Shown here piece after piece: positions 21,830 through 28,764 of a DNA stretch of 28,764 bases. Origin of the DNA: Candidatus Altarchaeum sp. (GTDB lineage Archaea; Altiarchaeota; Altiarchaeia; Altiarchaeales; Altiarchaeaceae); contig JAGTWP010000013.1 in NCBI GenBank assembly GCA_018260755.1, forward strand, positions 1-28,764, read 5' to 3'. Below the pieces are notes generated by a model. That model was not told the DNA's origin. It was given only the letters and a program-made list of their open reading frames with translations, and did no database searches. A program made the translations under genes and the position numbers. Numbering within the stretch: the first letter of the stretch is position 1; every line of letters starts with the position of its first letter.

Positions 21830-24800
21830 ATGCAGGGTGTAAATTTACCGACATCAAAAAATTTAGACAAGTGGGTAGGGGGTATTAGCGAGAGGATTAT
21901 TGAACCGTTATTTATTATTTCGGTTTTGACATTTATACTGGCAATTATCAAACCATTCATTTCAGGAGCAAATCAAATTCCTCCGATTGTCTTTGCATAC
22001 ATATTTTTAACACTTGGTATAATATCATCTTATTTTGTTTATATGTATTTTAAGAAGGTTAAGAACTATTATCTTATGGGAGTTCCTGTTTTGATATTTA
22101 CAGAGGCATTGTTTTCTTTTTATGGACAGGCAGGTGGCTGGATGGCAGGTGATTTTAATGTTTTTGGAGTTGTGCTCGGAATTTATCTACTGTTTTATGT
22201 ATTATCTATGCATAAATTTTTATCAAAGGAATTTGCAGCAGTGCTCGCAATTGTTATTTCCGTATTTTTGTTCCATCTGGTTCCTGCAACAAATCCTTAT
22301 TTGACGAGCGGGGATGCATTTGATAGTCACTGGCATTATAAAATTGTTAATAATACTTATACAACTGAACATGTGATGGATTATGATAATTTGACATATC
22401 CGAAAATAACAGACCCTGCTTATTATGCGAGCACCCCTGAAAGTCAATGGAAAACATCCGGTGGGCTTGATTTTTCAACGAATTTTTATTTACATGCCGT
22501 ATTCATGGCATCAACGGCAAAAATTTTATCGCCTTTAGGTATTAACCAATACGATACTGCGATGCTGTTCGGCGGATTGATGGCTGGCTTTGCTGTGCTT
22601 CTTATGTATTTATTCCTTAGGGAAATTTTTTCTACTTACGCTCCGTATAACAAATTAGTCGGATTAATAGGTGCGTTTTGTCTGGGTTTTAATTATCTTT
22701 ACTCTACTAGGTCAATTGCAGGAAGTGACGAAGCAAGTGAAATGGGATTAATGCTTATGGCTGCAACGATGTATGTAATATTTAATGCGATTAAAAATAA
22801 GTCATTAAAATGGACATTACTTGCAGGAATCACATTTTTCTTTTGGTCACTTGCATGGAGCGGATATGCTGCTTATGGAATGTATGCTATCGGATTATTT
22901 GCTGTTTTGTACGCGTTGGCAAAATTTTTAAACAAAGAAAATACATTTTCGCATGTGCCGTACATAGTAATTCCGATGCTCTTTTCATTGTTTAATGTAT
23001 TAATTTTACATGCACATAATGTCCTTCCAGCATTTCAAATTTCAAAAACTGTAATGCTTATTTTTGCCGTGGTTATTGTTATCCCTTTAATCCTTGAAAT
23101 GTTAAGATTATTCTTGATAAAGTCAAATATAATAACATCAAATGAAGAATATAATGAAGGTAATAAAGGCAAAAGATTGGGCAAACTTGAAATAATAAAT
23201 TTGTTTATAGAGAGAACATTAAACAATCTTCCGAAAAGTGTTTTGGGAGGTGTAAGTGGAGGAATTATTGTTATTGGCATAATAGGAATTTTTACTCTCC
23301 ATGACATGTTTCTTGACCCTATTTTAGATGCATTAACAGTTACTACAAGCGGTGTTGTCTTTAAGACAATTGCGGAACAAATAGGCCAGGGTCATTTTAC
23401 AGATTATGGAATTTTATTTTTATACGGATTAGCAATGCTCCCCTTGCTTTCTTATTTAATTGCAGGCAGGCAAGGAAAACCTTCATTGCACACTCTTATA
23501 CCAATAGGAATAGCAATGTTGCTCCATTATATAGTAATAGTTATGATGGGTTCATCTTCATTATCCTTGATTGGAAGTACACATTCATGGTTGATATTTA
23601 TACTGTTTGCTTTTTTTGATATTATTGCTATACTTTTGCTTACACTTAAATTTTCTCCTGAAGGTGGAAGAAGGGGTGCTTTAATAATTTTAATTTTGGC
23701 AATTTCTGGATTGTGGGCATATTATAATGTACCTCAAAGAGGGGTAGATTCTGTTCTCGGAATTATTGCATTAGGTGCTACTATCGGATTAATTGCAGGA
23801 ATTAATAGAAAGAACTTAAACGGATTGAGAATAATAGGAACAATTGCAGTGCTTATAATTCCGTTATTTGTATTTCCTTTTATTTTCCCAACAGATGCAT
23901 CAGGAAATCCCGTCACTAATACATTTCTTTCATATTTTTCACCTTTATGGCATTCGTCAACAACAATGCTTCATCAGGGTGGTGACGGAGATTGGAATAT
24001 AGGAAGCGGAATAAACTGGTGGATGCCGGGATTGCAGTGGTTTAATGAAAATACAAATAAACAGGATATTGTTTTAACATGGTGGGATTACGGACACTGG
24101 ATCACTCCGATAGCAGAAAGGCCTGTATTGATTGACAATTTACAGGCGGTTCACTGGCAGCTTCAGGAAGTAGCGAGATTTTTTACATTATATCAGACAG
24201 AAGACGAAGCAATGAAATTAGTAAAAGAGTATCCGAATACAAAGTATATTGTTATTGACTATACATTAATTGGAAAGAATCATGCGTTACGGTTTATAGC
24301 ACAAGGCAATTTATCAAAACAGGAAGATAAGGAATATGAAGAATGGCTTAAAAACCCGGAAAATCCAAACAAAAATGCATTAGGGGTATGCGGTTTTGGC
24401 GGAAAGGTTGATAGAGTTGAAAAAAGCAGTGCAGGAGGCAGTGAAGAAGTTAGCAAATTGTACTTTTATTGTAGTTATCCTCCAAACAAAACACAACGAC
24501 CTGATTATATAGGAATAATTATCTTTGATATTGCAAAGCGAAATGTAAATATAAATACACCTGATAATTCACAGATATATGTTAAAAAGATAAGTGTGTG
24601 GGGATTAACCGACCAGGAAAGACCTGGAAGTGGACCCATTCCAACCGAAGAAATGTCCTTGGATGAATGGAAGAAGAATCATAATGGTTCTTTACTTGGA
24701 ATTCAGTCGTTTGGCGATGTAATTAATTGTGTTATGCGAGACGATACTTCCCGTACAGTTTGCGGATTGCCTATGTACAGGGAATTTGTTTATGCTCCGA

Positions 24801-25789
24801 ATGAGTTTCAAAATCATATGTTCACAAAGCTATATTTGGGAGAACATGCCGATAGTTATACCCAACAGGGATTATGTAATGCCGACTGGTGTAAAAATCT
24901 TTCGGAACGACTGAAGAACTGGAAACTTGTCTGGGATAATAACTATGGATATATAAGAATATGGAAATTGGCGATGCAATGTGGAATTGATAATGGCTGC
25001 GATACGACAAGCCAATATTGTGACGAAACAAAACATTGTGTAGATAAAAAGAAAGAAAAAGAAACATGCACAAATAGTACAGAATGTGCAAGTGGAATAT
25101 GCGAAAACAGTATTTGCAGAATAACGCATCTCAAAGAAGTTAATGAAGTATGTCAAAATAATAACGAATGTAAAAGTAATGCCTGTGTAAATGGAAAATG
25201 TGCTGAATTTTCACCTGAAATTTATGATGAGATGAAGAAATTTGAAAGTAAAAATGCAGTTATTCCCATGTGTATGAATGAGACAATATCTGAAAATGAC
25301 AAAGCTAAATTTTATACCTGCTATAAAAATAACCTATCCGAAGGAAAACTAAACGATGACTATAAACTTGCGCAAAGTATGGGTGTTAGCGGAACTCCTG
25401 CTTTTATTACTGGTTGTGACAGCAATGAAATGAAAGATTTATGTGTAAAAATCTCCGATGAAAATAAACAAGAATGCCAAGTCAGGTTAATTAAATATGT
25501 GCAACAAAACAAGAATTTGGAGTGCAGGAAAGACGGGAAAATTTTAATTTACGAATTTACAAACTTACAATGTCCTTTCTGTATTAGGGCAGAACCATTA
25601 GCTAGAGAGTTGAAAAAAAGAAATGATGTCGAAATGAGTGTTCATTTATTCTTCCCAAGTCATCCTGTTCCGTCTGTCCAAAATGAGCATATGGCGATAA
25701 AATGTGCAGAGGATGTAGGAAAATTTGATGAATTTAAGGACTGTGCATTTGATAAATTCTCCAAAGAAGGAATAAGTCAGGTTGATTAA
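21830..25789 (+). CDS. aglB: Oligosaccharyltransferase STT3/AglB fused to Cys-rich repeats and a permuted DsbA-like domain
   Basis: Membrane enzyme that transfers a lipid-linked glycan to Asn in N-X-S/T sequons on the extracytoplasmic face. Residues 1 to about 690 are a multi-span domain. It includes an Asp motif D162-A-F-D165-S-H-W-H (catalytic Asp probably 165), a second acidic loop at D300-E301, and the TIAE motif at 513-516. The soluble domain has WWDYGHW at 751-757, which recognises the sequon Ser/Thr. About four extra membrane segments precede the first Asp motif. From C1051 there are Dickkopf-like Cys repeats (CTNSTECASGICENSIC and a second copy), then a thioredoxin-like region with SGTPAF (cis-Pro 1190) placed before CPFC (1248-1251). 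At 1319 residues it is longer than usual AglB (roughly 800-1000). Confidence 0.93.
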   Translation: MQGVNLPTSKNLDKWVGGISERIIEPLFIISVLTFILAIIKPFISGANQIPPIVFAYIFLTLGIISSYFVYMYFKKVKNYYLMGVPVLIFTEALFSFYGQAGGWMAGDFNVFGVVLGIYLLFYVLSMHKFLSKEFAAVLAIVISVFLFHLVPATNPYLTSGDAFDSHWHYKIVNNTYTTEHVMDYDNLTYPKITDPAYYASTPESQWKTSGGLDFSTNFYLHAVFMASTAKILSPLGINQYDTAMLFGGLMAGFAVLLMYLFLREIFSTYAPYNKLVGLIGAFCLGFNYLYSTRSIAGSDEASEMGLMLMAATMYVIFNAIKNKSLKWTLLAGITFFFWSLAWSGYAAYGMYAIGLFAVLYALAKFLNKENTFSHVPYIVIPMLFSLFNVLILHAHNVLPAFQISKTVMLIFAVVIVIPLILEMLRLFLIKSNIITSNEEYNEGNKGKRLGKLEIINLFIERTLNNLPKSVLGGVSGGIIVIGIIGIFTLHDMFLDPILDALTVTTSGVVFKTIAEQIGQGHFTDYGILFLYGLAMLPLLSYLIAGRQGKPSLHTLIPIGIAMLLHYIVIVMMGSSSLSLIGSTHSWLIFILFAFFDIIAILLLTLKFSPEGGRRGALIILILAISGLWAYYNVPQRGVDSVLGIIALGATIGLIAGINRKNLNGLRIIGTIAVLIIPLFVFPFIFPTDASGNPVTNTFLSYFSPLWHSSTTMLHQGGDGDWNIGSGINWWMPGLQWFNENTNKQDIVLTWWDYGHWITPIAERPVLIDNLQAVHWQLQEVARFFTLYQTEDEAMKLVKEYPNTKYIVIDYTLIGKNHALRFIAQGNLSKQEDKEYEEWLKNPENPNKNALGVCGFGGKVDRVEKSSAGGSEEVSKLYFYCSYPPNKTQRPDYIGIIIFDIAKRNVNINTPDNSQIYVKKISVWGLTDQERPGSGPIPTEEMSLDEWKKNHNGSLLGIQSFGDVINCVMRDDTSRTVCGLPMYREFVYAPNEFQNHMFTKLYLGEHADSYTQQGLCNADWCKNLSERLKNWKLVWDNNYGYIRIWKLAMQCGIDNGCDTTSQYCDETKHCVDKKKEKETCTNSTECASGICENSICRITHLKEVNEVCQNNNECKSNACVNGKCAEFSPEIYDEMKKFESKNAVIPMCMNETISENDKAKFYTCYKNNLSEGKLNDDYKLAQSMGVSGTPAFITGCDSNEMKDLCVKISDENKQECQVRLIKYVQQNKNLECRKDGKILIYEFTNLQCPFCIRAEPLARELKKRNDVEMSVHLFFPSHPVPSVQNEHMAIKCAEDVGKFDEFKDCAFDKFSKEGISQVD

Positions 25790-25875
25790 TATATTGGCTC
25801 ATATTTTTAAGAGAGTGATATGCTTAAAATGATGTTAAAATTTTCAAAAATTGTCGATTTTTTAGATATTAGACA

Positions 25876-26069
25876 TGTTGCGAAATAATTTTAGTATATT
25901 GTCACAATATATTCATAACAATTTTGAATTTTTTCGCCCTAAAAAAATAAATTTTTTGGTGGATTATATATTGTTATTGTAAAAACCTCTCAGGTTTTTA
26001 GAATACTCAAAAATGTTTCAAACATTTTTGATATGGTATGAAATATCTTATATGACCTATTTCGCAACA
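25876..26069. mobile_element. TIR element, family C (MITE-like)
   Basis: A 194-bp non-coding stretch bounded by perfect 12-bp inverted repeats TGTTGCGAAATA (25876-25887) and TATTTCGCAACA (26058-26069). Inside are two perfect hairpins, 25981-25999 (aaaaacct/aggttttt) and 26008-26030 (caaaaatgtt/aacatttttg), and the string ttttttggtgg also found in family B. No clear target duplication flanks it. With its flanks it fills the gap between the STT3 and folC genes; the 86 bases before it hold nothing I recognise. Confidence 0.6.
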
Positions 26070-26115
26070 ACTCTATTGTAAAAAGTACAAAAAAATAATG
26101 CAACTCCTTTTTTAA

Positions 26116-27417
26116 ATGAAATTTTCTGATATTATTTTGTATTTGTATAATTTAAGAAGTTCAAAAGGAATTGACTTAACGCTTGAAAGAATAAAAGACG
26201 CGTTATCTGCTGCCGGCAATCCGAATGAAAAATTTAAAAGTATTCATATTGCAGGAACAAAAGGAAAGGGAAGTATAAGCACGATGCTTGCATCAATATT
26301 AAAAGAAAGCGGTTACAATGTCGGTTTATATACTTCCCCTCACTTAACTGATTTCAGGGAGCGGCTTCGGGTAAATAACAAGAAGATTTTAAAAAAAGAG
26401 GTCCGCGAAATTTTTAACGAATGTAAAGAAGTAATAGAAAAATTTAACCTGACATTTTTTGAGGCGGTAACTTTAATGGCATTTGTCTATTTTGAAAAAA
26501 ATAAAATTGAAATTGCTGTCATTGAGGTCGGAATGGGCGGTAGATACGATGCAACGAATGTTATAAATCCGATTCTTTCAATAATATCCAACATTTCAAT
26601 TGACCATCAGGAATTTTTGGGGAATGATGAAATTTCAATCGCAAAGGAAAAGGCAGGGATAATAAAAAACAATGTTCCTTTAATTACCTGTGTTGAGCAG
26701 GATGAAATTTTAAATTTATATAATACGATATGCAAACAAAAAAATTCCAAATTAATACACCTAAATTTTTTCCCGAAAGGAATGAACAAAGACCTAAAAT
26801 TTCAGGAATTTGTTTATAAAAACAAGCAATATACAATTCCTTTATTGGGGGAACATCAGATTAGAAACGCCGTCTGTGCAATAGAAGCAACAGAAAAATT
26901 AAAAAATTTAGGAATAGAAATTTCAGATAAGGCAATTAAAAATGGATTGAGGAATGTCCTAATTGAAGGTCGGCTTGAAGTGTTTAAAAGGATTCCTTTA
27001 ATTATTATTGATGTCGCTCACAACAAAGCAAGTTTTGAAGCATTGTTTAATACAATGTTAGAAATAAAACATACGGAAAATTTTAAAAGCATAATTTTGA
27101 TTCTTGGGATTTTAAAATACAAAAACATGGAAGAAATTTTTAATATAGTATCAAAATTTTCCGGCCTGATAAGTACAATAATTCTTACAAAGCCAAATTA
27201 CAAACTGGCTGCGGAACCTGAAGATATGAAAAAATTTTTAAATTTTGAAAATGTATTTTCCACAGGCAATGTGAAAGATGCAATTGAGATGGCGTTGGAT
27301 ATAAATAAAACAAAAACTAACAGCACAGCGGACATTACAACCGCTATTGTTATTGCAGGTTCATTTTTTACCGCCGCAGAAGGAAAAAAATACTTAAAAT
27401 TTAATTTAAAACATTAA
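26116..27417 (+). CDS. folC: Folylpolyglutamate synthase / dihydrofolate synthase
   Basis: ATP-dependent Mur-ligase-family enzyme that adds glutamate to dihydropteroate or folate. The 433-residue protein has the P-loop GTKGKGS (residues 47-53), the following SPHLTDFRERLRVN, the EVGMGGRYDATNV block and the ISIDHQEFLG segment with the metal-binding His. The C-terminal domain has the VAHNKASFEAL region in place of the usual DGAHN. The last residues (KFNLKH) and the stop are part of a tandem repeat that continues downstream. No other folate gene is in the window, and archaea vary in whether they use folate. Confidence 0.93.
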   Translation: MKFSDIILYLYNLRSSKGIDLTLERIKDALSAAGNPNEKFKSIHIAGTKGKGSISTMLASILKESGYNVGLYTSPHLTDFRERLRVNNKKILKKEVREIFNECKEVIEKFNLTFFEAVTLMAFVYFEKNKIEIAVIEVGMGGRYDATNVINPILSIISNISIDHQEFLGNDEISIAKEKAGIIKNNVPLITCVEQDEILNLYNTICKQKNSKLIHLNFFPKGMNKDLKFQEFVYKNKQYTIPLLGEHQIRNAVCAIEATEKLKNLGIEISDKAIKNGLRNVLIEGRLEVFKRIPLIIIDVAHNKASFEALFNTMLEIKHTENFKSIILILGILKYKNMEEIFNIVSKFSGLISTIILTKPNYKLAAEPEDMKKFLNFENVFSTGNVKDAIEMALDINKTKTNSTADITTAIVIAGSFFTAAEGKKYLKFNLKH

Positions 27418-27580
27418 TTACTAAAAAATAAATTTAATAATTACTAAAAAATAAATTTAATAATTACTAAAAAATTTAATTTAAAACGCTAATTACTAAA
27501 AAATAAATTTAATAATTAATAAAAAATTTAATTTAAAACGCTAATTACTAAAAAATAAATTTAATAATTAATAAAAATAT
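27396..27580. repeat. Nested 23/52-bp tandem repeat starting inside folC
   Basis: The 3' end of folC (aaatttaatttaaaacattaa, without its last base) recurs as aaatttaatttaaaacgctaa at about 27474 and 27526. The two downstream copies are 52 bp apart, and an inner unit (aattactaaaaaataaatttaat, 23 bp minus a few bases) is repeated between them. The array fills the folC-htpX gap up to the htpX leader. It would contain any htpX promoter. Confidence 0.88.
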
Positions 27581-27585
27581 ATAAA

Positions 27586-28611
27586 ATGGCAACAAGTGTA
27601 GAATATCCGAAAGTTAAAGGACTGGCAAAATTAGAAACAATCGCATTTTTGACAATGCTATTGGTCTTTGGATTTATTGTGTTCATAGGGGCAGTGGTCT
27701 TGTGGTATATGGATATAGGAGGAATTACAGGAATTTCCATAGCAATATTGTTTTCAGCGGTTATTGTTTTGGTTCAGTGGTATTTAGGGCCAATACTTAT
27801 CAAAAGAATGGCAAATATGCGGGAAATAAAAGAAGGTGAGCATCCGGAAATTGTTGCGATGGTTAAAAGGTTATCACAGGTTGCAGGAATTCCAATGCCA
27901 AAGTTGTATATCGTCTATAATTCGGAACCAAATGCTTTTGCATTCGGAAGGACACAATCAAGCAGCAATATCGCAGTTCATACCGGTTTATTAAATGTTT
28001 TAAATGAACGAGAGGTTGAAGGTGTTTTGGCACATGAAATCGGACACATAAAACACAAGGATGTTGCAGTTATGACCGTGGCAAGCATGATTCCGATAAT
28101 GCTTTATTATATAGTTATTGTCTTAGGCAGCAGCAGAGATAATAATAGAGGAGGTGCTCCTTTTATTGCTATATGGATTGGTGCAATGATTGCTCAGTTT
28201 ATAGGGCAATTATTTGTTTTATACTTATCAAGAAAAAGAGAGTACTATGCGGATGCATTCAGTGCTTATATCACAAAAAATCCCGTTGCTTTGATGTCTG
28301 GACTTGCTAAAATAACCTACGGATTAGGAGTTCATGCACAAGCAGGCAGGGCAGAAAATACAGACAAGGCATTAAGGTGTTTTTATATAGCAGATCCGGG
28401 TGAAAGTGATATGAAATCAATTGCCCAGATAGCAAGAGCAATAGATGCAAAAGACGCTCAGGAAATAGAAAAAGCAATTGAAAATGAAAAAAAGATGCTC
28501 GGGGGTGAATTTTTAAGAACGCATCCCTTTACGGCAAAAAGATTGCTTTCTTTGTGGAATATTGAAAAGGAATTACACAGAGGATACAGAAGTGTGGGTG
28601 CGGAATATTAA
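27586..28611 (+). CDS. htpX: HtpX-like membrane zinc metalloprotease
   Basis: M48-family protease that degrades damaged membrane proteins, active site on the cytoplasmic side. The 341-residue protein has two N-terminal hydrophobic segments (about 17-40 and 46-70) and the zinc motif HEIGHIKHKD, with H150, E151 and H154. Two hydrophobic segments follow (about 163-182 and 193-215). The third ligand, E219, is in SRKREYYADAFSA. The C-terminal FLRTHPFTAKRLLSL is typical. The ATG follows atatataaaATGG. Confidence 0.95.
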   Translation: MATSVEYPKVKGLAKLETIAFLTMLLVFGFIVFIGAVVLWYMDIGGITGISIAILFSAVIVLVQWYLGPILIKRMANMREIKEGEHPEIVAMVKRLSQVAGIPMPKLYIVYNSEPNAFAFGRTQSSSNIAVHTGLLNVLNEREVEGVLAHEIGHIKHKDVAVMTVASMIPIMLYYIVIVLGSSRDNNRGGAPFIAIWIGAMIAQFIGQLFVLYLSRKREYYADAFSAYITKNPVALMSGLAKITYGLGVHAQAGRAENTDKALRCFYIADPGESDMKSIAQIARAIDAKDAQEIEKAIENEKKMLGGEFLRTHPFTAKRLLSLWNIEKELHRGYRSVGAEY

Positions 28612-28615
28612 AAAT

Positions 28616-28764
28616 TAAATACCTACGAAATTTTAAAATTTACACTTTTTTTGCCATAAATTTTATCTCACTTACTTCCGCTTCATAATTATGATTTTAC
28701 ACTCTATTCGTTCGTGTATTTACAAAATGTTCCAAACATTTTGTCACCTCATTTCATTCGGAGA
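28616..28764. repeat. Hairpin and linker sequences related to family B, running off the window
   Basis: Non-coding end of the window. It contains aatacctacgaaattt, like the interior of the 6868-6968 element. A linker in reverse orientation (28697-28720, forward form acacgaacgaatagagtgtaaaa minus some bases) resembles acacgaacgaagtgagcgt. A perfect hairpin lies at 28722-28744 (acaaaatgtt/aacattttgt). The terminal motif, if any, is beyond the edge. Confidence 0.5.

Noticed and set aside
25786-25880. Frameshift that would restore a second DsbA half after the STT3 stop
   Set aside because: I looked in the other plus-strand frames after the stop and saw no continuation resembling the missing cis-Pro half, so the stop is taken as real.

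Overview
The window is a chromosomal segment of an AT-rich archaeon. The evidence is the archaeal/eukaryotic-type translation set (aIF2 gamma, eS6, eL34, eS4, eL32, eL19, archaeal uS2 and uS5), the wyosine enzyme Taw1, an AglB/STT3 oligosaccharyltransferase and CCA-less archaeal tRNA genes. TGA is used as a stop (uS5, HD protein), so the code is standard. Compact spacing, very low GC and a broken-up ribosomal operon suit an uncultured, possibly DPANN-type lineage. That placement is inference; no 16S gene is present.

Layout. 1-2556: the 3' part of uS2 (running in from the left), a DUF106/EMC3-like membrane protein, eL34 and tRNA-Val. 2612-8835: purB, a 152-bp dispersed repeat, a winged-helix-like protein (minus strand), ilvN overlapping a stand-alone LigD-type phosphoesterase, Taw1, a TIR element with a perfect 8-bp target duplication, then a MoxR-like ATPase with a small partner. 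8860-11909: aIF2 gamma and eS6 (minus strand), tRNA-Ser, ilvE and tRNA-Leu. 11935-12130: an inverted second copy of the 150-bp repeat and a fragment of the TIR element. 12257-18128: an uninterrupted spc-type ribosomal operon, uL24-eS4-uL5-uS14-uS8-uL6-eL32-eL19-uL18-uS5. 18198-20530: an HD hydrolase, a cupin and gatA. 20830-25789: a cis-prenyltransferase and a giant STT3 separated by a second TIR element. 26116-28611: folC and htpX. The last 150 bases hold hairpins and linkers related to the TIR elements.

The most striking feature is the 1319-residue STT3. Its C terminus carries Cys-rich repeats and a DsbA-like thioredoxin domain in which the cis-Pro half comes before the CPFC half, so it looks circularly permuted. 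This is a plausible single-chain analogue of eukaryotic OST with its Ost3/Ost6 oxidoreductase subunit. The cis-prenyltransferase next to it could make the lipid carrier for the same pathway.

Two other themes recur. Short tandem repeats (11-24 bp, and 52 bp) have expanded both between genes and inside ribosomal-protein tails; two of them run across stop codons. Families of small terminal-inverted-repeat elements with hairpin modules lie between the genes. uS5 has an RGG-rich N-terminal tail like that of eukaryotic RPS2.
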